A DNA stretch of 64,000 nt from Tipula vernalis. Lineage: Eukaryota; Arthropoda; Insecta; Diptera; Tipulidae. The translations under genes were made by a program, and so were the position numbers. A model generated the notes under the pieces. It was not told where the DNA came from. It made no database searches and worked only from the letters and a program-made list of their open reading frames with translations. The stretch spans positions 194,365,011 through 194,429,010 of the forward strand of contig OY282560.1 of NCBI GenBank assembly GCA_958295665.1, in the 5' to 3' direction. Positions 1 to 8,273 of the stretch are shown here, in pieces. Position 1 is the first letter of the stretch. The number at the start of each line of letters is the position of its first letter.

Positions 1-62
1 CAAAATATGTAGATATGAAAGAGATTAATGTGAATGGTTGGTGGAACAATGAAGTTCAATAC
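1..62 (+). mobile_element. I/R1-type non-LTR retrotransposon, ORF2 piece left of the BEL insertion
   Basis: The third frame is open from the window edge and contains NGWWNNEVQY. A tryptophan-rich stretch like this lies between the endonuclease and reverse transcriptase domains of I/R1/Jockey-type ORF2 proteins. The DNA around base 10-25 resembles the second copy of the element near 13945. The frame stops being retrotransposon-like at base 62 and resumes in register at 8273 (AGG TAT GAA AGA), so this is one ORF2 cut by the BEL composite. The 5' end of the element lies outside the window. Confidence 0.6.
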
Positions 63-1015
63 TCGAGCCGGATTTCGATTTGGATTAAATCGACCGGTCA
101 CCATTTTGGAGAATAATCTACACCATACCTCGTGGAAAATTTGATGTTGGACGCCACATTGCCACAAACCATAAGTACCATTTTTATTTTTCTTCTTTTG
201 AATATACCATTTTCCATTACCATATAAATTACCATTACATAGTTTTACCTACCTTTACCTTAATTTCAAATATTATCTTGGAAAGTTGCTGTCTTTTCGC
301 GACCCAGTGATTATTTAATTATCGACCCATTTATTATTGAAGTACATACCTAAAATTATATTAATATAATAAAATTATATTAAGTTTTTTCAAACTAAAG
401 TGAATTTAAACTATTGTGATAAAGTGAATTTAAAATTAAGGTGATCAAGGGATTTCAATTGTGCTTAAACCAAAAAGTGTACCGCGTTTACCACTGAAAT
501 AAAGGCAATATTTAAATATGCCACCGAAGGTCGAACCGTTTCTTAAGCGTCGTGAAATCACGTTGGCACAGATAAAAAAAATACTTGACTATGCCGAAAA
601 GATTTCGGAAACATCGGACGTTATAAGCGACATATCGACCATCAGAGTTCCTTTGGTAACTTTTGACAAAATCATTCTCAACGTAAATTTCATGCTGAGT
701 ATGTGGTGTGGGTGTTTGGATGTCTTCAATTTCCCAGAATTTAGTGAGTGCCTTGTCGATATTGATTGATGTGCACGGAGTTGTAACCTTTGACTGTTCT
801 CTGTCACTCAATGTTCCTGAAATTACCCATCCAAGAATGGTTTCTTGTGCAGTAAGGTTGTTTTTGACACTTCTAATTTGACCTGGTAAAATTAATGATA
901 AATAATGGTCACATCCAATTAAAATGTCTATATTGCCAGACTCATGGAACATCGGGTCTGCAAGTGGTAGGGTTTTGAATTCTTCCCAATGGTGATTAGT
1001 GAGATTTATCGATGG
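63..1015. mobile_element. Rearranged BEL/Pao fragment: leader and gag start joined to an inverted gag piece
   Basis: Bases 63-629 are the reverse-complement duplicate of the BEL leader and gag start at about 7135-7690. They begin inside the primer-binding site and include the ATG at 518 and the first ~37 gag codons. At 628-629 a short CG microhomology switches the sequence to the opposite orientation. Bases 628-1015 then match 5276-5663 of the main element at a constant offset of 4648 bp, i.e. the protease-to-gag end region in minus orientation. There is no LTR on the left side. The arrangement looks like template switching or an inversion with deletion, not an ordinary integration product. 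The inverted piece is not a functional gene. Confidence 0.8.
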
Positions 1016-1044
1016 TTTGTGAAATGCGTACAAAATACGCTTAT

Positions 1045-1425
1045 TTATTTTGAATCAGCATCCTTTCGTTGCTGAACAAGTTCACGTAAACTATCTTCCT
1101 TCTCTTTGAGGCTACTCATGAGGTATTGCTTCTGATCTTCATGCGCCTTAATTAAACTTTGCATCGTATTCTGGTTATTTTTTAAATCATCGCTGAGCAC
1201 TGGAATTGTTCATAAACTAAACATACGACCAATTGAAGCGTAAACTTTAGTATCCGAATCTAAACTTGATATTTCACGATCGGTAATCAAAAGTCGTTGA
1301 ATTGATTTCTTCAGAGTTTCAATTTTTATATCGATAAAACGTAATTGCTTGGTGCTTTCGATTTTATTTACTTGCATTTCGGTAAATGCCTTTTTAAGCT
1401 CTAAATCTAAGTCGGATGCTGTCAT
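1045..1425 (-). pseudogene. Intronless prefoldin subunit 1-like copy with an internal TGA
   Basis: Read on the minus strand, the frame starts at 1425 with MTASDLDLELKKAFTEMQ and runs 127 codons to TAA at 1045-1047. The length agrees with prefoldin subunit 1 (about 122 residues), a small coiled-coil subunit of the cytosolic prefoldin chaperone that delivers unfolded actin and tubulin to CCT. The family-like landmarks DLELKKAF near the N-terminus and GRMF at residues 66-69 are present, followed by a charged C-terminal helix ending RELVQQRKDADSK. A TGA at 1210-1212 (codon 72) interrupts an otherwise single continuous frame. No intron is seen, so I infer a retrocopy. It is sandwiched between BEL pieces and has no poly(A) tract after the stop. 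Alternatives are a recent nonsense allele or an assembly error. Confidence 0.72.
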
Positions 1426-1537
1426 TTTATTTAAGTTTTTGGTTTTAATTGATGATAATAAATAAAATCAAATATTTTTTTTCTAAAGCAAATCAATTTT
1501 TTGACTTAATTGACGGATTTCGATTTGGATCCCCACA
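1426..1537. other. Junction DNA between the prefoldin copy and the BEL 3' LTR
   Basis: AT-rich DNA just upstream of the prefoldin ATG (possibly its 5' untranslated region) runs into a 17-base block at about 1514-1530, CGGATTTCGATTTGGAT. This block is identical to the BEL leader next to the primer-binding site but lies in the opposite orientation to the adjoining LTR. Five bases later the LTR sequence begins. The microfragment supports a multi-step template-switch or repair origin. Confidence 0.6.
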
Positions 1538-2115
1538 ATAAATGGTGTGATTCCGATGAATAATCCGAATGCAGCAAAACTTTCTCGTAAAAAACTTTAA
1601 TAAAATGTTTGCACTCAAAAAAAATAAACAATAAACAATTGAAGTTTAATTAAGTTTTCTTTTATTTTTTATCTTTTTATTTTTCCTGGTTTGAAAATTT
1701 TATCACAATAAATAATTTCGCAATACAATATTTTGTGCGCTTGGTTGGAAAAGAACTGACCAATAAATTTTTTATTTCCCAATTTATATTAATTTTATTT
1801 ATGACGAGTCATATAAATCGACGCGACATCTAATTGGTATTATATTATGGTTATGCGTTTGTTAATTATGGTATAATTTAGGTAAGAAATTAAATTTACC
1901 ATAACGACAAATTCACAATAAAATTTTTAACAATAAAAACTGTCATACAATATTAAGTGAGTCGGTTCGAATCTTAATAAACAAATACAAAAACAATACT
2001 AAATTAATTGGTTTGAATCTTAATAAGAGAAATTAACATAGCAGTGATTTAGGGGTAATTTTAATTAGCACAGAATAATAACATAACTTTTAAAAGTGGT
2101 TGATGAAAATAGACA
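1538..2115 (-). repeat. BEL/Pao 3' LTR
   Basis: This ~578-bp sequence is a near-identical direct repeat of 7696-8273. On the minus strand it starts TGTCTATTTTC directly after a purine-rich tract (GAGGCGGGAGAA, about 2116-2127), as expected for the polypurine tract that primes plus-strand synthesis. The right end is therefore well defined. The left end (~1536-1538) is set where identity to the 5' LTR stops. Confidence 0.85.
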
Positions 2116-2141
2116 TTCTCCCGCCTCAGGAAGTGTTGGAA

Positions 2142-5100
2142 TTATTCGTCTATTGGTAATAAAGACAGTTTGACAACAGGCCGTTTCAATATTCCAGATG
2201 ATGTCTTCACGGTAACTACTCGTACGATGCTGTCTTCTCCGGGGTGAACTGCAATGACTCGTCCAAGATTCCATTTATTTGGCGGTGAGTTATCATCACG
2301 TAATATGACAATATCGTTGATTTTTATTACTGATGAATTTGTTTGCCACTTTGTCCGCTTTTGTAGCGATGTGAGGTAGGTTAGATGCCATTTTTTCCAG
2401 AATTCTTGACGTAGTCTCTGTAGATATTGCCATCTGGATAGGTGATTCAGTTTGATGTGGCTGGTATCTGGATCAGGCAGATACGTGTACGGATGTCCAA
2501 TTAAAAAGTGTGCAGGTGTTAGGGGATTCAGGTCATCATCTGTATTGACACAAAGCGGTCGTGAATTAAGGATTGCCTCAATCTGTGTCAAGAGAGTGGT
2601 CATCTCTTCGTAGGTGAGTAAAGCTCCCGTCAATGTTCTTCTCAAATGGTATTTTGTGGATTTCACGGCTGCTTCATATATCCCACCAAAGTGAGAGCCA
2701 GTTGGTGGATTGAATTTCCAAATAATTTGATTCTGAGAAAGAAAATTTGAAATCTTAGTATCTTTAACAATATTGAAGAGTTCATTGAGGTTGGTTTTGG
2801 CCCCAATGAAATTTGATCCATTGTCGCTGATAATTTCACGGCATAGACCACGACGCGAAATAAAACGACGAAAGGCTGCGATAAATGTATCAGTGGATAG
2901 ATCGCCAGCCAATTCCAGGTGAATTGCCTTGGTGCTTAGGCAAACAAACACAGCAATATAGGACTTATCCGGTTTTAGTCCTCTGCGTTTCGATGGTCTA
3001 ACGTAGATAGGTCCAGCGTAGTCGACCCCTGTCGAAAAGAAAGGCCTGACCAATGTAACTCGGCTGGGTGGTAAGTTGGCCATAATCGGTTGGATATTCT
3101 TGGACGTGTATCTGAAGCATTTCATACACCTTTTGATAATGCGTCGAATTACTATCTTGCAATTGATAATCCAATAATGTTGCTTCAGAGTCGTGAACAA
3201 TAGTGAATGATTTCCACAAAGTAATGCCTCGTGAGTTGCGCGAACCAGTGCTTCAGTGACGACATCATTGGTTGGTAGTAGTATTGGATGCTTCACATCA
3301 AATGGTATGGTTGCTCGTGCTATGCGCCCGCCTACTCTAAGTATACCATTCTTATCAAGGAAGGGATTAAGGTTTATTAAATTATGTGTTTTAGGTAATT
3401 GAACATTGCTTCTTAGTGCTTTTATTTCTGTATGGAAATGGTTTTCTTGGACATATTTTATTAAAAGTTCTTTAGATGCATTTAATTCGGTACAATTAAG
3501 AAATGTTGTTTGTCTTTCTTTAGCTTTTAACTTGCAATTTTTAACATATCGGTTACAATATGCTAACACACGAATAATTTTATTGTAGTTTGAAAATTTT
3601 GACACAATTAACTGGATCGGTGATACATATGATGTTAGGTTACAGGTGACTGTTTCTGTTGGTTGAAATTTGACTGGCCATTCGCTTACTGGTTGTTTGA
3701 GCCATTCTGGTCCTGTCCACCAGAGTTTGTGGTTTAATAAGTCTGATGGTAGTATACCCCTTGAGGCACAATCGGCTGGATTGTAGTTAGTGGTTATATG
3801 ATGCCAATAATTCCTCGGATAGTTGGTAATGATTTGCGATATGCGATTCCCCACAAAAACGTCTAGTGAGCGGGGCATTGTTTCTATCCATGATAACACA
3901 ATTGATGAATCGGTCCACATGTAAACATTTGTTTCACGATCAACTATTTCTTGAATGGTTTTCATTAAGTTCGAGAGCAGTACTGCAGCACATAGTTCAA
4001 GTTTTGGTATGGTGATCTGTTTTTGTATGGGTGCGACCTTAGTTTTTGCGGAAACAATCGTCACTTCTATTTCGCCTAATTCATTGGTGCAAGCAACATA
4101 CACGACAGCAGCATAAGCATTCTGGGACGCATCTGAAAATCCATGTAATGTTATTGGGTTATTGGTAAATTTGAGCCATCTTGGTATGTTAATGGATTCA
4201 ATAAATTTTAATTCACTCCGGAAATTTCTCCAATCATCTGAGATGTCCTTTGGTAATGGGTCATCCCAATCTAAACATTTTGCCCATGTTCTTTGGAAGA
4301 TTATTTTGACGTATATTGTTATTGGAGCTAACCAACCTTGAGGGTCAAAAAGTTTAGATGCCTCTGATAACATGCCTCTTTTGGTTAGAGTTGGTGTCTC
4401 GTTTAGCGAAACTCGGTAAGTAAAATAATCAGAGGTTGTGTTCCAATACATACCTAGCACCTTTGAGTATTGTGATTCTCTGTCACTTTCGATTAATTTT
4501 TTGTTGTCGATTGAGATTTCATCGTTAAGTGGACAATTGGATAGCCACTTACGAAGATTGAATCCTGATGCCTTCATTATTTGTGATATCTCCGTTTTGA
4601 GTGTGTTTAGTTGTTCCTTTGTATCTGCACCAGTCATAAGGTCGTCGACGTAAAAATCTCTGCCAATAATGGTTGATGATATTGGAAATGTTTTTTGGTT
4701 GTCATTGGCAATTTGTTTTAGTACACGGGTAGACAAAAAGGGTGCCGATGCAGTTCCATATGTGACGGTAAGTAAACGAAATTCTCGTATGGACTCCGTT
4801 GGTTCCTCTCTCCATAAAATTCTTTGGAATTCGGCATGTGGTTTGGTAATTAAAATTTGCCTGAACATTTTCTCCAGATCGGCTGTCATCACGTATCGGT
4901 GGAAACGAAATCGTAATAAAATTTGTTGTAAGGTTTGTTGTATTGTTGGCCCGACGAGCAGATTGTCGTTGAGCGATCTGCCTGAATTGGTTTTGGCCGA
5001 GGCATCAAAAACGACACGCAACTTGGTTGTGGTGCTTGTTTCCTTATAGACTGAATGATGTGGTAGGTAATAGGACTGGTTCCATGGAATGTCTTTTTCG

Positions 5101-5219
5101 GAATTTGGTATAAGTTCCATGTGCCCCAAATGTTGGTATTCTCTCATAAAGTCTACATATTCCTTTTTGAGTTCTGAATTTCTTGCTAGTCTGCGTTCTA
5201 CGGCTTGGAGTCTTCTCAT
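2142..5219 (-). CDS. BEL/Pao pol: reverse transcriptase, RNase H and integrase
   Basis: The minus-strand open frame is 1025 residues from its first ATG. It carries, in order: a BEL-type reverse transcriptase with the catalytic motif FYVDD (about residue 187); an RNase H with the acidic series HGFSDAS, KLELCAA and MWTDSS; an HHCC-like zinc-binding segment (THEALLCGNH to CMKC); and an integrase core whose acidic positions appear intact (TGVDYAGP, IISDNGSNF, GGIYEAAVK). A BEL-type C-terminal tail with NDIVILRDDN follows. The frame is the same as gag upstream and separated only by one TGA codon plus six sense codons, so it is one gag-pol frame with a nonsense codon. All catalytic motifs appear intact, so the copy looks young. 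Confidence 0.92.
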   Translation of the reverse strand: MRRLQAVERRLARNSELKKEYVDFMREYQHLGHMELIPNSEKDIPWNQSYYLPHHSVYKETSTTTKLRVVFDASAKTNSGRSLNDNLLVGPTIQQTLQQILLRFRFHRYVMTADLEKMFRQILITKPHAEFQRILWREEPTESIREFRLLTVTYGTASAPFLSTRVLKQIANDNQKTFPISSTIIGRDFYVDDLMTGADTKEQLNTLKTEISQIMKASGFNLRKWLSNCPLNDEISIDNKKLIESDRESQYSKVLGMYWNTTSDYFTYRVSLNETPTLTKRGMLSEASKLFDPQGWLAPITIYVKIIFQRTWAKCLDWDDPLPKDISDDWRNFRSELKFIESINIPRWLKFTNNPITLHGFSDASQNAYAAVVYVACTNELGEIEVTIVSAKTKVAPIQKQITIPKLELCAAVLLSNLMKTIQEIVDRETNVYMWTDSSIVLSWIETMPRSLDVFVGNRISQIITNYPRNYWHHITTNYNPADCASRGILPSDLLNHKLWWTGPEWLKQPVSEWPVKFQPTETVTCNLTSYVSPIQLIVSKFSNYNKIIRVLAYCNRYVKNCKLKAKERQTTFLNCTELNASKELLIKYVQENHFHTEIKALRSNVQLPKTHNLINLNPFLDKNGILRVGGRIARATIPFDVKHPILLPTNDVVTEALVRATHEALLCGNHSLLFTTLKQHYWIINCKIVIRRIIKRCMKCFRYTSKNIQPIMANLPPSRVTLVRPFFSTGVDYAGPIYVRPSKRRGLKPDKSYIAVFVCLSTKAIHLELAGDLSTDTFIAAFRRFISRRGLCREIISDNGSNFIGAKTNLNELFNIVKDTKISNFLSQNQIIWKFNPPTGSHFGGIYEAAVKSTKYHLRRTLTGALLTYEEMTTLLTQIEAILNSRPLCVNTDDDLNPLTPAHFLIGHPYTYLPDPDTSHIKLNHLSRWQYLQRLRQEFWKKWHLTYLTSLQKRTKWQTNSSVIKINDIVILRDDNSPPNKWNLGRVIAVHPGEDSIVRVVTVKTSSGILKRPVVKLSLLPIDE

Positions 5220-5237
5220 GGCTTGTGACTTGGATTC

Positions 5238-7244
5238 TCAAAGCGGCGCAGCTTCAGGGTCAAACGGTAGGGCAACGACATATCGACCATCAGAGTTCCT
5301 TTGGTAACTTTTGACAAAATCATTCTCAACGTAAATTTCATGCTGGGTATGTGGTGTGGGTGTTCGGATGTCTTCAATTTCCCAGAATTTAGTGAGTGCC
5401 TTGTCGATATTGATTGATGTGCACAGAGTTGTAACCTTTGACTGTTCTCTGTCACTCAATGTTCCTGAAATTACCCATCCAAGAATGGTTTCTTGTGCAG
5501 TAAGGTTGTTTTTGACACTTCTAATTTGACCTGGTAAAATTAATGATAAATAATGGTCACATCCAATTAAAATGTCTATATTGCCAGACTCATGGAACAT
5601 CGGGTCTGCAAGTGGTAGGGTTTTGAATTCTTCCCAATGGTGATTAGTGAGATTTATCGATGGCTGATTTGACGTGATTGATGACAGAACGAGAGCTTCG
5701 ATATTAAATGAAGTCTCTGGTCGGGAGCGAGAAAACACTTCCATGTTAACCCTTCCTCTGGAGATTCCCACCCTGGTTGATGATAAACCTTCCACTATGG
5801 TTCTGCAATTCTTTCGAGGTAATCCCAACTTCTGAGCGCACGATTCGGTTATAAACGATACGAGACTTCCAGAGTCTAATAGAGCCCTGCAAGAATATAG
5901 AACATTATTTGCTCCTCGAACTTTTACTAACGCCGTTTGTAGTAGTCCCACGCTAAATGTAGATGGCTTCGATTGGTATGCTTGTATGGTAGATGAGGTT
6001 AACAGTGTTGACGTGGTTGAATCCCCTTTTGTTGCATTGATTTTATTATCTTTTATTTGTTCTGAAATAACAGTTTGGTTAAATGGTAAATGGAGTAGTG
6101 TGTTGTGACGTTTCTGACATTTCATGCATGAATTTTTCGATCTGCATCTCGATACTAAATGTGAATCACATAAACAATTATAACAACGACTGGCCCCCTG
6201 CATAAATTCGCGCCTTTCATTCACATTCATTGCCTTAAATTTCGAACATTCGTAAAGATTGTGGACTGTATCACATAATGGGCAATTTTTAATGGCTACG
6301 TTAAGACTGCGAATATTTGAGGAGCGTGGTTGTGGTTTTTTGGGTGTTGGTTGGCAACTTTCTAGTGAATCAGCACGTTTGGTTATAAAATCAAGAAATG
6401 ATTGCCAACTGGGGTATTCAACATCTGTAAATTCATCCGACCATCGCTGCTGTGTGTCCTCATCTAGTTTATTTAACACCAAATAAATCAGCCAGGAATC
6501 GCGGCCTTCTGCCCCATTCCCTAGCGCTTTTATTCCACGAATTATTTCGTCCGAAGTGTCACATAATTGACGCAGTTGCTTGGCTGATATATTGGTGATG
6601 GTTGGTTGGTTAACAAAGGTCTTGATGAAGGAGCTTAGAATCAGCTTCTTTTTACTGTACCTTTTGACTAGCCTTTGGTATGCTTCGATGTAGTTGACTT
6701 CGGTTATAGCCAAATGTCGTAGAGATGCACTAGCCTCTTCTCTTAATGCGCCCTTGAGGTATTGTAATTTTTGTACACCGGTGAGAACGGGATTATCATG
6801 AACAGCTGACATGAACATATCATGGAATGACTGCCATTCTTGGTAATTACCATCAAAGGTTGGTAGCGTTAGCCGAGGTAATTTAGTGTCACTACGAGGA
6901 TGATTGAAGGTTTCCGACGTATTGCCGTTGTTTATGGTCATCGAAATATTTTCAGTTTGTATGGTCTGCTGAATTTCACGAATACGCGTGTTAAGTTTTG
7001 TACTAGCTGAGTAATACAATTCGTCGCATTCTAGCGCCAATGACTCCGCTTCTGCATCCCTTGCGAATATTTCGTCCTCAACAGATGAAAATGATTTCAT
7101 TAATGATTGGAGATTGTCCAACCGCGCCTTTACGCTTATAACGTCCGATGTTTCCGAAATCTTTTCGGCATAGTCCAATATTTTTTTTATCTGTGCCAAC
7201 GTGATTTCACGACGCTTAAGAAACGGTTCGACCTTCGGTGGCAT
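5238..7244 (-). CDS. BEL/Pao gag and protease
   Basis: This 668-residue frame starts at the ATG at 7244 (MPPKVEPFLKRREITL). It has an N-terminal coiled-coil-like region, a gag core with LPTFDGNYQEWQSF, cysteine/histidine zinc knuckles (CPLCDTVHNLYEC, CYNCLCDSHLVSRC, CMKCQKRHN), and an aspartic protease with LLDSGSLVSF at about residue 457. It ends PFDPEAAPL followed by TGA at 5238-5240. Reading continues in the same frame into pol (ESKSQAMRRLQ). BEL elements normally encode gag and pol as one polyprotein, so the TGA is either a single inactivating change or a readthrough site; the sequence alone does not decide. Confidence 0.9.
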   Translation of the reverse strand: MPPKVEPFLKRREITLAQIKKILDYAEKISETSDVISVKARLDNLQSLMKSFSSVEDEIFARDAEAESLALECDELYYSASTKLNTRIREIQQTIQTENISMTINNGNTSETFNHPRSDTKLPRLTLPTFDGNYQEWQSFHDMFMSAVHDNPVLTGVQKLQYLKGALREEASASLRHLAITEVNYIEAYQRLVKRYSKKKLILSSFIKTFVNQPTITNISAKQLRQLCDTSDEIIRGIKALGNGAEGRDSWLIYLVLNKLDEDTQQRWSDEFTDVEYPSWQSFLDFITKRADSLESCQPTPKKPQPRSSNIRSLNVAIKNCPLCDTVHNLYECSKFKAMNVNERREFMQGASRCYNCLCDSHLVSRCRSKNSCMKCQKRHNTLLHLPFNQTVISEQIKDNKINATKGDSTTSTLLTSSTIQAYQSKPSTFSVGLLQTALVKVRGANNVLYSCRALLDSGSLVSFITESCAQKLGLPRKNCRTIVEGLSSTRVGISRGRVNMEVFSRSRPETSFNIEALVLSSITSNQPSINLTNHHWEEFKTLPLADPMFHESGNIDILIGCDHYLSLILPGQIRSVKNNLTAQETILGWVISGTLSDREQSKVTTLCTSINIDKALTKFWEIEDIRTPTPHTQHEIYVENDFVKSYQRNSDGRYVVALPFDPEAAPL

Positions 7245-7678
7245 ATTTAAATATTGACTTTATTTCAGTGGTAAACGCGGTACACTTATTGGTTTAAGCA
7301 CAATTGAAATCCCTTGATCACTTTAATTTTAAATTCACTTTATCACAATAGTTAAAATTCACTTTAGTTTGAAAAAAACTTAATATTAATATAATTTTAG
7401 GTATGTATTTTAATAATAAATGGGTCGATAATTAAATAATCACTGGGTCGCGAAAAGACAGCAACTTTCCAAGATAATATATGAAATTAAGGTAAAGGTA
7501 GGTACAAACTATATAATGGTAATTTATATGGGATTGGAAAATGGTATATTCAAAAGAAGAAAAATAAAAATGGTACTTATGGTTTGTGGCAATGTGGCGT
7601 CCAACATCAAATTTTCCACGAGGTATGGTGTAGATTATTCTCCAAAATGGTGACTGGTCGATTTAATCCAAATCGAAA
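7245..7678 (-). other. BEL/Pao untranslated leader
   Basis: This lies between the primer-binding site and the gag ATG on the minus strand. No coding frame of note is present. It is duplicated in inverted orientation at about 63-517, with a few substitutions and small indels. Confidence 0.7.
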
Positions 7679-7695
7679 TCCGGCTCGAAGGACCA
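7679..7695 (-). promoter_or_regulatory. BEL primer-binding site matching tRNA-Tyr
   Basis: The minus strand reads TGGTCCTTCGAGCCGGA immediately after the 5' LTR. Its complement ends ...CTCGAAGGACCA, which agrees with the 3' end of metazoan cytosolic tRNA-Tyr plus CCA as I recall it. The same 17 bases follow the presumed LTR of the second BEL element at 61302-61318. Confidence 0.75.
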
Positions 7696-8273
7696 ATAAA
7701 TGGTGTGATTCCGATGAATAATCCGAATGCAGCAAAACTTTCTCGTAAAAAACTTTAATAAAATGTTTGCACTCAAAAAAAATAAACAATAAACAATTGA
7801 AGTTTAATTAAGTTTTCTTTTATTTTTTATCTTTTTATTTTTCCTGGTTTGAAAATTTTATCACAATAAATAATTTCGCAATACAATATTTTGTGCGCTT
7901 GGTTGGAAAAGAACTGACCAATAAATTTTTTATTTCCCAATTTATATTAATTTTATTTATGACGAGTCATATAAATCGACGCGACATCTAATTGGTATTA
8001 TATTATGGTTATGCGTTTGTTAATTATGGTATAATTTAGGTAAGAAATTAAATTTACCATAACGACAAATTCACAATAAAATTTTTAACAATAAAAACTG
8101 TCATACAATATTAAGTGAGTCGGTTCGAATCTTAATAAACAAATACAAAAACAATACTAAATTAATTGGTTTGAATCTTAATAAGAGAAATTAACATAGC
8201 AGTGATTTAGGGGTAATTTTAATTAGCACAGAATAATAACATAACTTTTAAAAGTGGTTGATGAAAATAGACA
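7696..8273 (-). repeat. BEL/Pao 5' LTR
   Basis: A direct repeat of 1538-2115, nearly identical over ~578 bp, which suggests recent insertion. Its right edge (TGTC on the minus strand) meets retrotransposon ORF2 sequence at 8273-8274. There is no 5-bp duplication shared with the other side of the insertion at base 62. Confidence 0.85.

Noticed and set aside
512..1033. 173-residue minus-strand frame as an independent gene
   Set aside because: It is the inverted BEL gag/protease fragment read through the rearrangement; the start and end codons are junction artefacts.
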